Positions 23,474-30,450 of a stretch of 64,000 nt of DNA are shown here, piece by piece (position 1 is the stretch's first letter; every line of letters begins with the position of its first letter). The stretch is from a virus. The translations under genes were made by a program, and so were the position numbers. The notes under the pieces are model-generated. The model had not been told where the DNA came from. It did not search any database and worked only from the letters and a program-made list of their open reading frames with translations. The stretch covers positions 1 through 64,000 of the IMG/VR virus record IMGVR_UViG_3300035180_001778; one strand, written 5' to 3'.

Positions 23474-23649
23474 AGGTGCCTCACGAGCTGGTTGCGGAAG
23501 TTGTTGGTGTTGTCCGCCAAGGTGTTCACCATCACCTTGCAAAGGATGCCCGGAAACTCGTGCTCCGGGATGTGCCCTTCGTCCCGCAGACGGGCGAACA
23601 GGTCGTCAATGGAAGCACCCCCGCCGATCAAGCCGGCGAGGGTGTTCAT
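23470..23649 (-). CDS. Small helical protein, 59 aa
   Basis: Begins MNTLAGLIGGGASIDDLFAR and ends NTNNFRNQLVRHL. Its ATG overlaps the stop of a 9-codon leader frame (ATGA), and its own stop overlaps the next GTG. Coupling at both ends supports it although it is short. Function unknown. Confidence 0.65.
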   Translation of the reverse strand: MNTLAGLIGGGASIDDLFARLRDEGHIPEHEFPGILCKVMVNTLADNTNNFRNQLVRHL

Positions 23650-23675
23650 GAGCTGGGGGAGAGTTCGATGGGCAT
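23646..23675 (-). CDS. Nine-codon leader peptide
   Basis: MPIELSPSS then TGA. Its ATG lies 7 bases after the TGTATA of a class-1 promoter, so ribosomes would load on this leaderless start. Its stop overlaps the ATG of 23470-23649. It probably serves to deliver ribosomes to the main gene. Confidence 0.45.
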   Translation of the reverse strand: MPIELSPSS

Positions 23676-23682
23676 GGGGATC

Positions 23683-23710
23683 TATACAAGGCGGGGAGCC
23701 TTTGGATCAA
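23683..23710 (-). promoter_or_regulatory. TTGATC-N16-TGTATA promoter
   Basis: Minus-strand TTGATC, 16 bases, TGTATA, 7 bases to ATG 23675. Confidence 0.7.
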
Positions 23711-23726
23711 CCCATGCCCTGGGGGT

Positions 23727-24244
23727 TCACCGCGGGTCGTGAGCGTACCGGCGGAGCGCATCCGTGTGGAGCGGGAAGCCCAGCTCCGCATCCCAGAGGG
23801 CGATGGCCACCTCGGATACCTCGCGGTTCGGCTTGAACGCCTTCTGGACGTCTTCCCAGAGAACGATAGGTCCTCCGCAGAAGATGATCAGGCTCGACCC
23901 CGAGGGAGTCGTCTTGACTTCGAGGAGACGGTACTCCGAGGCGGGGGTCACGATCCCCACTTCTTCCTCGATCTCCCGAGCTGCCGCTTGCTCGAAGGAT
24001 TCTCCGAAGTCGACGTAGCCGCCGGGGAGAGCGAGGGTCCCCTTGGCCGGTTCGATGTTGCGCCGGATGACGAGGGCTCCCATCAGGGTTTTGTGCTTAC
24101 TGACGGGGACGATGGCCACCACGACCGGGGCTGGATTGCGGTAGGTGCTGCATTCGCAGGTTGCACACTTCCAGGGCCACAACTTCAGTGCCTCGGAGGA
24201 GTAGTGCTGCCCGCAGAAGTGACAGAAAAGATGGGGGTAGGCAT
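23727..24244 (-). CDS. Nudix hydrolase with NudC-like zinc ribbon
   Basis: About 172 residues. A zinc ribbon (FCHFCG ... CATCEC) precedes the Nudix box GYVDFGESFEQAAAREIEEE, the order seen in NADH pyrophosphatase NudC, which also removes NAD caps from RNA. Cleavage of NADH, ADP-ribose or capped RNA is therefore plausible. The ATG at 24244 stands 6 bp after TGTACT but is out of frame; adding one C to the CCCCC run near 24235 gives MPTPHLFCHFCG and fixes it. Without that change only a TTG at 24257, inside the -10 box, is available. Confidence 0.7.
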
Positions 24245-24250
24245 GGCGGA

Positions 24251-24277
24251 AGTACAAGAGACGCCCCCGAGGATCAA
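24251..24277 (-). promoter_or_regulatory. TTGATC-N15-TGTACT promoter inside a hairpin
   Basis: Minus-strand TTGATC, here with a 15-base spacer, TGTACT, 6 bases to ATG 24244. The -35 box lies in the loop and the -10 box at the foot of a 13-bp inverted repeat (24255-24295). Confidence 0.6.
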
Positions 24278-24295
24278 CCCCAGGGGCGTCTCTTG
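24255..24295. repeat. 13-bp inverted repeat overlapping a promoter
   Basis: CAAGAGACGCCCC pairs with GGGGCGTCTCTTG across a 15-base loop, directly after the stop of the vWA gene at 24299. It may act as a terminator and overlaps the promoter of the Nudix gene. Confidence 0.8.
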
Positions 24296-24298
24296 TTG

Positions 24299-25258
24299 CT
24301 AGAGCCGGATGGTCGAGCTGGTGCTGGCCTTGCCGAGGCTTTCGGCGAGGGGCGTCAGGCTGGCGACGGTGTCGTTGATCAGCTTGCCCGAGACACCCGC
24401 CGTCGCGAGGCCCTGGCGAGCCCGGTCGAGATCGGTCGTCCCTTCGCAGAGCCCCACGGTGAGGGCGATCGTCTCGGCCACGCCCTCGGCGGAGGCCAGA
24501 GCGAGGACGTGGGTCTCGTCGAAGAGCTTGACCCAGTAGTTGCGGATCCTGGAGTCACGCCCGCCGGACGTCTCGGCCGGGATGATGAAGAAGACGTTGT
24601 ACTTCTCCTGGGCTTCCGCGATGATCTGCTCCAGGGGGATGTCCTCCTGGAGCGTCTCGCCGAAGAGCGCCTCGACTTCACGCTTGCTCACCCTCAGGTA
24701 GGCCTCCTCATCGCCGAGGAGGAAGAGGTAGCCCTTCTTGTTGCGCTTCTCGACGCAGTCGATCTGCGTGTGCCGGGCGAAGAAGTAGAGCGCGTTCTGG
24801 TAGCTCTCCTGCTTCGTGCCCCCGCCGCCCGCTTCGAGCCAGACGTTGCTGAAGGTCTCGTCCATCTCGTTGCCCGACTCGAACTCGCCGATCTGGATCG
24901 AGCCCTTGTCGCTGCGGGCATCACCGACGCATCCGAAGAGGAGCTGAGGATGCTGGACGCCGTTCTCCGTGAGGAGGTTCATCAGCCGCGGGAGCTTCTC
25001 CTGAAAGCTCTTCGGGGTCGTCGACATCGAGCCCGTCACGTCGAACATCACGGCCACGGCGAGCGACTCGGGATGAGCCGCCGAGTCGCGGGACTCGCGG
25101 ATGAGCTTGTTCTTGGGGTCGAGCAGAGCGTGCGTCCGCTGCTCGGAACGCGGCTTTGACACGACGGCCGCCGAATAGGCGAACGTCGTGGTTGCCGTGC
25201 GGACACGATCCGCCTTGCGCGCATTGTAGAAGTCTTCGCTGTAGCTGGAACCGCCCAT
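24299..25258 (-). CDS. von Willebrand factor A domain protein
   Basis: 319 residues. The vWA metal site (MIDAS) is VMFDVTGSMS at about residue 72, with a later FLLGDEEAYL. No signal peptide or membrane helix, so it should be cytoplasmic, where vWA proteins often mediate metal-dependent assembly. The N-terminus MGGSSYSEDF is shared with the small protein at 25334-25513. A Shine-Dalgarno-like AAAGAGAG lies upstream of the ATG. It ends just before the inverted repeat at 24255-24295. Confidence 0.8.
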   Translation of the reverse strand: MGGSSYSEDFYNARKADRVRTATTTFAYSAAVVSKPRSEQRTHALLDPKNKLIRESRDSAAHPESLAVAVMFDVTGSMSTTPKSFQEKLPRLMNLLTENGVQHPQLLFGCVGDARSDKGSIQIGEFESGNEMDETFSNVWLEAGGGGTKQESYQNALYFFARHTQIDCVEKRNKKGYLFLLGDEEAYLRVSKREVEALFGETLQEDIPLEQIIAEAQEKYNVFFIIPAETSGGRDSRIRNYWVKLFDETHVLALASAEGVAETIALTVGLCEGTTDLDRARQGLATAGVSGKLINDTVASLTPLAESLGKASTSSTIRL

Positions 25259-25289
25259 GGGGGACTCTCTTTCTTCGTCTCAGGTGAGA

Positions 25290-25327
25290 AGGTGTTGGGG
25301 TCACTCGCACTATGCGGCAACCCCAAC
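25290..25327. repeat. 8-bp inverted repeat between vWA and small gene
   Basis: GTTGGGGT and ACCCCAAC are separated by about 22 bases in the gap between the genes at 24299-25258 and 25334-25513. A weak terminator or processing site is possible. Confidence 0.5.
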
Positions 25328-25333
25328 ATCGCT

Positions 25334-25513
25334 TCAGGGGGTCGCCGGGGTCTCGCCGGTCGGGGTCGTGGTGGGAGCCGGGGTCGTGACCGGGGGCTCT
25401 TCCTTGGTTTCCGGGACCGTCGGAGCGACCACCGCCGGGGTCGCCGGGACGGTCTCGCTCACAGCCTTCTTGGCACTGTCGCTGAACTCTTCGCTGTAGA
25501 CGCTGCTGCCCAT
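25334..25513 (-). CDS. Small Pro/Thr-rich protein sharing its N-terminus with the vWA protein
   Basis: 59 residues. MGSSVYSEEFSDSAKKA is clearly related to MGGSSYSEDFYNARKA of the neighbouring vWA protein; the rest is a Val/Pro/Thr linker (ETKEEPPVTTPAPTTTPTG). The start has AGAAAAGAGG upstream and lies about 50 bases from a CTGGTGTA promoter, so it has a leader. Shared N-termini suggest a common sorting or binding signal. Confidence 0.7.
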   Translation of the reverse strand: MGSSVYSEEFSDSAKKAVSETVPATPAVVAPTVPETKEEPPVTTPAPTTTPTGETPATP

Positions 25514-25541
25514 GGGGGGCCTCTTTTCTTCTTGGGGGTCG

Positions 25542-25588
25542 ACTTCGGTAGATGAGAGATACACCAGATACCCTTCATCTACCGAAGT
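25542..25588. terminator. Hairpin with T tract, promoter in its loop
   Basis: 14-bp perfect stem (ACTTCGGTAGATGA and complement) with a 19-base loop, followed on the plus strand by TTTTCTTCTT. The loop holds a minus-strand CTGGTGTA element that likely drives 25334-25513. Confidence 0.65.
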
Positions 25589-25601
25589 TTTCTTCTTGGG
25601 G

Positions 25602-26987
25602 TCAGAAGATGTGACGTTCCGAGATTTTCCGGATCTCGGCGAGGGTCGGCTGAACCAGGATCTTCCCGTTCTCGAAGACCGGGATGAGGGCGCTGTTCCG
25701 GCGCAAGCCCTGGACGGTCTTGTACTCGCCGTTCTCGTGTATGAGGTCGAGGAGCCCTGCCTTCGAGCGCTTGCCCTTGTCGGTGACGGGGTCCTTGAAG
25801 ACATCCCGGGGCTCGCCGTCGACCACGATGTTCGAGCACTTGTAGGCGAAGCGCTGGGTGTCGCGATTGACACCCTGAAGCAGAGCGCCACCCATGCCGA
25901 ATCCGATGTTCGAGGCGCTGTAGCCGTTGGCCATCATCACGTTGAGGATCTCGCGAATCGACTCCTCGTTCACGCCGTCGCCCTGGATCAGGCGGATGTA
26001 CTTCGGAAGGACCTTGAAGCCCTTGGTGTTGGTCGTCATCCCGACCTTGCGCTCCAAGATATGGAGACACTTGAGGATGACCTCCGAAGGATTGCCCGAG
26101 TCCGGCCGGATCACGAGGGTCGCGCCCGACTCCTTGATCTCCTCGCGGAGGGTGTCACCCCAGATGTTCTCGACCGTGTTGTAGAGGTCGTAGGAGTCGC
26201 TGACGCAGGCGAACATCTTGCCCGGCTTCGCGAACTGGTGAACCATGTTGCGGTAGGCGTCGATCTCGTTCGACTTGCCCCAGCTCGTGATCGTCGAGTG
26301 CTCCGACGCGGGGATCGAGAAGCCCGCCATCTTGTCCTTGTAGTAGAAGTTGGCGAAGCGGATGCCCTCGATGGTGTCCGAGCCGAGGAAGTTGACCAGG
26401 TGGCTCATGCCGCCGATGCCGGCCGATTCCCGCGAGCTGACGCCCCGGCTGCCGAAGTCGTGGAGCTTGAATCCGATCTCGCCGACCGGGTCATCCGAGG
26501 ACTTCACGAGGGCCTCGAAGATGATCTTCTTGATGAAGAACGACTGGGTGGCGACGGTGATCGGATACCAGAGGCGCACGAGCTGGTTCTCGATCCACGA
26601 GCCGACCCACGGAGCCTCGGAATCCGTCGACTCGACGGTCATGAGCACGTTGTGCGTCGGGACGAGCGTGCCTTCCGGAACCGCGTTGATCTTCACCGGG
26701 TAGAAGCCGCCCTTGGCCACCAGACGGTCCCAGGCGGCCTTGGGGAAGGGCTCACCATGGAGAGCGGCGAAGTCGGCCGCTTCGTTGACGTGGGCCTGCG
26801 TGAAGCCCTTGCTGAGGTACTCCTGGCACAGGTAGCTGAGGCCGAAGAACAGGGTCGAGCCGTAGCGGCCACCGCGCGACTCGAAGTAGTTGAACATGCG
26901 CGTCATGCCCGGCGGATATTGCAGCTCGGGGTGCGAGAGCTTGTAGCTGTCGGTGTCGAGGATCGGGTTCGTTTCGTACGTGGTCAT
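25602..26987 (-). CDS. nadV: Nicotinamide phosphoribosyltransferase (NAMPT)
   Basis: 461 residues from MTTYETNPILDTDSYKLSH; GGAG lies 6 bp before this ATG. Earlier in-frame ATGs at 26999 and 27002 overlap the upstream stop. It converts nicotinamide and PRPP to NMN, the salvage route to NAD. Signature residues are present: DTDSYK near the N-terminus, LHDFGSRGVSSRESAG, the catalytic His in PASEHSTITSWG, and VIRPDSGNPSEV. Full family length. It is coupled to a Nudix-winged-helix gene upstream. No NMN adenylyltransferase is visible in the window, so the host would complete NAD synthesis unless the gene lies elsewhere. Confidence 0.95.
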   Translation of the reverse strand: MTTYETNPILDTDSYKLSHPELQYPPGMTRMFNYFESRGGRYGSTLFFGLSYLCQEYLSKGFTQAHVNEAADFAALHGEPFPKAAWDRLVAKGGFYPVKINAVPEGTLVPTHNVLMTVESTDSEAPWVGSWIENQLVRLWYPITVATQSFFIKKIIFEALVKSSDDPVGEIGFKLHDFGSRGVSSRESAGIGGMSHLVNFLGSDTIEGIRFANFYYKDKMAGFSIPASEHSTITSWGKSNEIDAYRNMVHQFAKPGKMFACVSDSYDLYNTVENIWGDTLREEIKESGATLVIRPDSGNPSEVILKCLHILERKVGMTTNTKGFKVLPKYIRLIQGDGVNEESIREILNVMMANGYSASNIGFGMGGALLQGVNRDTQRFAYKCSNIVVDGEPRDVFKDPVTDKGKRSKAGLLDLIHENGEYKTVQGLRRNSALIPVFENGKILVQPTLAEIRKISERHIF

Positions 26988-26998
26988 GGGGGTCTCCA

Positions 26999-27715
26999 TC
27001 AAATCTCGAAGTTGAAACCTTCACGAACAGCTCGCTCGTAAGCAACGCTGTCGAATCTGTAGAGGGTTGCTCGTCGGTGCGGAACACCAACCTGGACACC
27101 CGCCTCTTTGAGGATGCCCATTGCCAGGATGCGCTTGCGGAAGTTCCGCTTGTCGAGCGTCCGATTGAGGATCAGCTCGTAGAGCGATTGCAGCTCCGTC
27201 AGAGAGAACTTCGGCGGAAGAAGGTTGAACCCGATGGGGGCATATCGAACCTTCGCCTGGAGCCTTGCCCAAGCATCCTTGAGAATCTTGTCGTGATCGA
27301 AAGCCTTGTACATCTGGAGGGCTTTCTCGATCGGCCACCACTTGGCCTCTGCCGCATCATCACCACCCTTGACCGGATGGTCTTCCAGGCGGACCAGAGC
27401 GTAGTAGGCGACCGAGATCACCCGGCCTCGCGGGTCTCTCCCGGGGGTTCCGTAGGTGCCGAGCTGCTCCAGAAAGCCCACTTGAGCCCCCGTCTCCTCG
27501 CTCAGCTCACGTTGCGCCGCTTCGTCCAGGGACTCGCCCTGATTCCCGGTATCCGAGGTCTCGACGAACCCGCCCGGAAGAGCCCACAACCCCTGAAAGG
27601 GATCGGAGCCACGGCGGATCAGGAGAACGTGCATCTCCTTGAGATGGTCTGCGACGCCGAAGACAACGCAGTCGACCGTGACGGACGGTCGGGGATATTC
27701 GTACGTGTGACTCAT
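26999..27715 (-). CDS. Nudix domain fused to C-terminal winged helix (NrtR-like)
   Basis: 238 residues. Nudix box [20 protein letters not shown] then [10 protein letters not shown], an enlarged version of the motif. Residues 155-238 have the winged-helix layout of NrtR regulators ([17 protein letters not shown] ... [16 protein letters not shown]). NrtR proteins sense ADP-ribose and control NAD genes; others of this build are active ADP-ribose pyrophosphatases. The E residues needed for catalysis appear present. It shares an operon with nadV (TGATG junction). Palindromes in its promoter region could be its own operator. Confidence 0.8.
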   Translation of the reverse strand: MSHTYEYPRPSVTVDCVVFGVADHLKEMHVLLIRRGSDPFQGLWALPGGFVETSDTGNQGESLDEAAQRELSEETGAQVGFLEQLGTYGTPGRDPRGRVISVAYYALVRLEDHPVKGGDDAAEAKWWPIEKALQMYKAFDHDKILKDAWARLQAKVRYAPIGFNLLPPKFSLTELQSLYELILNRTLDKRNFRKRILAMGILKEAGVQVGVPHRRATLYRFDSVAYERAVREGFNFEI

Positions 27716-27716
27716 G

Positions 27717-27760
27717 GTGTTTCTTCTACACCAACCATGGTGTGCTTTTCACACAAATCA
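27717..27760. promoter_or_regulatory. Promoter with two short palindromes, possible NrtR-type operator
   Basis: On the minus strand GTGTG-AAAAG-CACAC is followed by ACACCA-TGGT-TGGTGT, the latter merging into the TTGGTGTAGA promoter element. The start of 26999-27715 lies 9 bp further on. The arrangement suits autoregulation of the Nudix-nadV operon by the winged-helix protein. This is inference from position and symmetry. Confidence 0.45.
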
Positions 27761-27799
27761 ACAGGCTGGCGGACGATTGTTGCTAACCCCTCGGAATCC

Positions 27800-27964
27800 C
27801 TAGCGGTTTTTCAGCTTCGGGGTGGGGTTCTTGCGGATCCACTGCGCGACGGCCTTGCACAGGCCGTCGTGAGACTTCGTCCCGAGCGGAATCTTGAGGG
27901 CTCGGGCAAGCCTGACGACGTTCGCGGGGTCCGCGTTGAAGAGGTCGTTGTAGTCGATCGTCAT
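27800..27964 (-). CDS. Small protein, 54 aa
   Basis: MTIDYNDLFNADPANVVRLA, then LKIPLGTKSHDGLCKAV and a basic end (KNPTPKLKNR). A compact helical protein with a SAP-like feel, perhaps DNA-binding. A class-1 promoter lies upstream with the ATG 10 bp after TGTATT. Confidence 0.65.
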   Translation of the reverse strand: MTIDYNDLFNADPANVVRLARALKIPLGTKSHDGLCKAVAQWIRKNPTPKLKNR

Positions 27965-27974
27965 GGCGGGGAGC

Positions 27975-28002
27975 AATACAGCTCGACCCTTCCGCGGATC
28001 AA
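27975..28002 (-). promoter_or_regulatory. TTGATC-N16-TGTATT promoter for 27800-27964
   Basis: Minus-strand TTGATC, 16 bases, TGTATT; 10 bases to ATG 27964. Confidence 0.65.
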
Positions 28003-28191
28003 CTACCAGAGACCTTTCGAGCGGAGAATTTCGGAGGTGTGTTCGATGCCCACATCGTAGGCACGGTAGAACGCATCAGCGTCCTCTTCAGACATCCTGG
28101 AGAGGGTCCCAGAGGGGTCGCAGAACAGGACCCGGCTTTGGACGTCTTCCCCCGAGACAAACCAGAAGCAGTCAATGACGAAGCAATCCAT
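28003..28191 (-). CDS. Small protein, possibly the second half of an interrupted gene
   Basis: 62 residues from ATG 28191 (MDCFVIDCFWFVSGEDVQSR ... SEILRSKGLW). Protein-like sequence in the same frame extends upstream (QEIRHDLARLQELGTQSFIG) with no start codon until it reaches the TGA that ends 28255-28509. So either an ATG upstream was lost or the two reading frames are one gene with an in-frame TGA (TGA followed by CAA). Function unknown. Confidence 0.5.
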   Translation of the reverse strand: MDCFVIDCFWFVSGEDVQSRVLFCDPSGTLSRMSEEDADAFYRAYDVGIEHTSEILRSKGLW

Positions 28192-28254
28192 CGTCCCGAT
28201 GAAGGATTGCGTACCCAGCTCTTGGAGCCTGGCAAGGTCGTGTCGTATCTCTTG

Positions 28255-28509
28255 TCAGTGCTTCGGAGGATAGATCAGACAGGGAAGGAGGCCTGAAATC
28301 TCTTTCTCATGAGAAAAAGCAGAAATCTCCCACCAGAGCTGTTCGATGGCAAACCGGAGACCCTCTATCGTTGTGCCGAGCACGAGATGGGGTTTAGGCT
28401 CCAAACGAAGCCCTCGAAAGCACGAGATGGGTTCGATCTTGCCCGAGGTCCGAGGAGGAGTTGGGGACGGTGGGTGCAAGAGGTCCCACATTTCGTCGAT
28501 CTCGGCCAT
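28255..28509 (-). CDS. Hypothetical protein, 84 aa
   Basis: Begins MAEIDEMWDLLHPPSPTPPR, 6 bases after the stop of 28516-28713. It ends LPCLIYPPKH at a TGA after which the frame stays open and protein-like to 28003. No family recognised. Confidence 0.6.
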   Translation of the reverse strand: MAEIDEMWDLLHPPSPTPPRTSGKIEPISCFRGLRLEPKPHLVLGTTIEGLRFAIEQLWWEISAFSHEKEISGLLPCLIYPPKH

Positions 28510-28515
28510 GACTTC

Positions 28516-28713
28516 TCAGTCGTCTTCCATGAGGTGATCGTGCCAGGTTGCTTGCTTCGATGCCTCCTCCGGCACCTCGACAATCGTCCCCGAGAAGATA
28601 GAGCGCTGCAACCAGGGCTGCCGCACCAAGTCCTCTTCGGTGATGGTCGCCCCCTTGGCGAAGAGGATGGAGTTGCCTACCCCAAAGAAGTCCTTCATTG
28701 CACGGTATTTCAT
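28516..28713 (-). CDS. Tandem-family small protein 3, C-terminal tag
   Basis: 65 residues, start at ATG 28713 in ATGA overlap with the preceding paralogue. M-K-Y-R-A-M-K-D-F-F opens the same pattern as the two upstream neighbours, followed by a predicted small barrel, and it ends ATWHDHLMEDD, a clear tag copy. The most diverged of the three. Confidence 0.75.
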   Translation of the reverse strand: MKYRAMKDFFGVGNSILFAKGATITEEDLVRQPWLQRSIFSGTIVEVPEEASKQATWHDHLMEDD

Positions 28714-28898
28714 AGGTCGTCCGCGAGCAAGCGCTCTTGCCAAGTAGGGGGCTCGGATGAGACAAGCCAACCCTGCTTGATAGCGTCCTCCAGATTGTAC
28801 TCTTTCACTTCCCAGTCCGACACGATGTCGTCCTTGTAGACCGTGATGTCGCCGAGCATCAGCGAGTAGTAGAATTCTTGGGTCGCCCTATACGGCAT
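28710..28898 (-). CDS. Tandem-family small protein 2, C-terminal tag
   Basis: 62 residues beginning MPYRATQEFYYSLMLGD and ending PPTWQERLLADDL. It shares M-x-Y-R-A, a central G-D-I and Q-G-W-L-V with the upstream paralogue. Two bases separate the genes. The body looks like an SH3-type barrel with the tag on an extended tail. Confidence 0.8.
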   Translation of the reverse strand: MPYRATQEFYYSLMLGDITVYKDDIVSDWEVKEYNLEDAIKQGWLVSSEPPTWQERLLADDL

Positions 28899-28900
28899 GC

Positions 28901-29116
28901 TCAGATGATCTCGTCCGCGAGCAAATGGGCTTGCCAGGTAGGATATACTCCACGAGGGACTTCAGGGATTCCCACCAACCATCCCTGGTGAACAGCTCCT
29001 TGAAGTGCAGGATGTTCTCTGAACAGGTCATCAGAAATGATATCCCCTGCTCTGAATACTTGGTCTCTTCCAGGACCATGCTTTACCGTGAAGTTTCGGG
29101 TCGCGCGGTAGCTCAC
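28901..29116 (-). CDS. Tandem-family small protein 1, C-terminal tag
   Basis: 71 residues, GTG start at 29116 overlapping the upstream stop (GTGA). Begins MSYRATRNFTVKHGPGRDQV, has GDIISDDLF and QGWLVGIPEV, and ends YPTWQAHLLADEII. First of three tandem paralogues that share both the fold and the tag, so the tag duplicated with the domain. Confidence 0.8.
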   Translation of the reverse strand: MSYRATRNFTVKHGPGRDQVFRAGDIISDDLFREHPALQGAVHQGWLVGIPEVPRGVYPTWQAHLLADEII

Positions 29117-29418
29117 GGAGCGACTCGGACGCACTTCCCGAAGATGGCTCCTCGGGTCACCCAGCCGTTGACGTGCCCTTTGTTGTTGGATATCTGGTAC
29201 TGGCGGTCGCGCACCGCGGAGATGAGGTGGACGTACTCGTTGCCCTTCACCTTGCAAAGGACGATGTCCCCCATCTCCAGGGGGGTCGCCATCAGCAGGG
29301 GCTCGATCGTCACGAGCTGGCCGCTCTCGATCTTCCCTGTCATCGAGTGGCCGTGAGGTCGAAATTGAACGACCTCACCCTTTTGAAGCTTCGCGATGTG
29401 GTGTGCTGCCCAGCCCAT
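29113..29418 (-). CDS. S24/S26-like (LexA/signal-peptidase fold) small protein
   Basis: 101 residues. HGHSMTGKIESGQLVTIEP resembles the G-x-S-M serine motif of LexA/UmuD-type peptidases, and MGDIVLCKVKGNEYVHLIS the following strands, but a clear catalytic lysine is not obvious. It may be an inactive S24 fold used for binding. It leads the operon of the tandem tagged proteins. Confidence 0.6.
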   Translation of the reverse strand: MGWAAHHIAKLQKGEVVQFRPHGHSMTGKIESGQLVTIEPLLMATPLEMGDIVLCKVKGNEYVHLISAVRDRQYQISNNKGHVNGWVTRGAIFGKCVRVAP

Positions 29419-29421
29419 GAT

Positions 29422-29684
29422 CTAGCTCTCCAGAAGTTCTTGAAGCTTCTTCTTGGCAGCTTCCTGCCCCACCCCATAGTGCTTTTTGACGCAGGCCATA
29501 CAGCACTGTGTCTTCACCATCCCAGGGAGTATTTTGTGGAGGGTGTCGGGCCAGACGAAGGCGGGCCCCTGTTCTCAAGCTTTTGGAAGGCCGTGAACAG
29601 CTCGACGGCCACGGCTTCACCAATTCGGATGGCTAGCGCGGCGCCTCGGAGGCGTTTTTGATCTTCTGTGAGCTTCTTTGTCAC
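29422..29684 (-). CDS. Hypothetical protein, frameshifted in a G run
   Basis: GTG start at 29684, 7 bp after TGTATG. It reads MTKKLTEDQKRLRGAALAIR, then at AGGGGCCC (near 29572) must gain one G to continue as PAFVWPDTLHKILPG ... KKKLQELLES, ending at 29422. The total length, three times 88 minus one, fits a single lost base. C-C-M-A-C in the second half may bind metal. About 87 residues; function unknown. Confidence 0.6.
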
Positions 29685-29708
29685 GGTGGATCATACACCG
29701 AAATGACC

Positions 29709-30428
29709 TCAGCCAAAGGCCAGAGATTCGGCTGCCTCCCTGGCGCATCTCGCCAGGTCATCGAGCGTCCCATCGTTGACGATGACGACGTCAAAGTTTT
29801 CGTTGGGGATCGACATCTGCTCGACCTCGCTCGCGTGAAGCCCCGTCGCCCCCTTCAGCCCAGCCCCGGGCCGCACGACCCGAATGAGCTTCCCGCCGGC
29901 TTCCTTGATGGCGGTCATCTCGTTCTTGAATCGAACGTCGGAAATGGCCACCCCTTGGCCAAAGGTCGGGATCTCCAGAGCCGTCACGAGGCTGTAGAAG
30001 CCTGTCATCTGGTTGTACCCCACCAGATTCGGCCCGAGTAGCTTCCTGGCGTTCTGGATCGCGAGGTTCACCCAGGTGTTGTCGAAACATGCTCGACCCC
30101 ATTCGGTGCCGAGCATCTGGAGAGCGAATCGAGGCGTGAGGTGGCAAGGACCGCCTTCCTCGAATCCGTCGAGTTTCCCAGGCATGCCGCAGCAAGCGCA
30201 CTTGCTGTCCGTCGTCCAGGGGCCGTGCTTGCGGAGGTATCGCGTGTCCGGCTTGTTGCGGCTTGCCGAGGGACCCCAGAGCTGGTCCTCCGTGAAGTCG
30301 AAGACCTCTCGGCAGATCCTCTTGAGAGGATCCGCTAGGGCGATGGGAACGAAGTTGAGGTTGCGGAGGAAATTGGCAACGGTGTCTTTGCCAGAGCCCG
30401 CAAGACCAGAGATTCCGAGTAGCTTCAT
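29709..30428 (-). CDS. Deoxynucleoside monophosphate kinase
   Basis: 239 residues. P-loop GISGLAGSGKDT at residues 5-16. Overall layout as in T4 gp1-type dNMP kinases: LADPLKRICREVF after the loop, a short insertion with CACCG cysteines, and late GVAISDVRFKNEMTAI with the substrate-binding DVRF. It would supply dNTP precursors. Promoter: TCGGTGTAGC, 8 bp upstream, with no leader. Confidence 0.85.
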   Translation of the reverse strand: MKLLGISGLAGSGKDTVANFLRNLNFVPIALADPLKRICREVFDFTEDQLWGPSASRNKPDTRYLRKHGPWTTDSKCACCGMPGKLDGFEEGGPCHLTPRFALQMLGTEWGRACFDNTWVNLAIQNARKLLGPNLVGYNQMTGFYSLVTALEIPTFGQGVAISDVRFKNEMTAIKEAGGKLIRVVRPGAGLKGATGLHASEVEQMSIPNENFDVVIVNDGTLDDLARCAREAAESLAFG

Positions 30429-30450
30429 GCCCCCCGGCTACACCGAGACT

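Noticed and set aside
25512-27041. A 509-codon plus-strand frame opposite nadV
   Set aside because: nadV on the minus strand is certain from its catalytic motifs; the plus frame has low-complexity Arg/Val/Glu composition.
25602-27715. A complete NARP2-type NAD restoration pathway
   Set aside because: NAMPT is present but no NMN adenylyltransferase motif (HIGH-type) is found in the window; the neighbour is Nudix plus winged helix.
23201-28509. Stop codon reassignment in this genome
   Set aside because: TAA, TAG and TGA all end clearly bounded genes elsewhere (for example purA ends with TAA in TAATG overlap), so the two in-frame stops are better explained as errors or local read-through.
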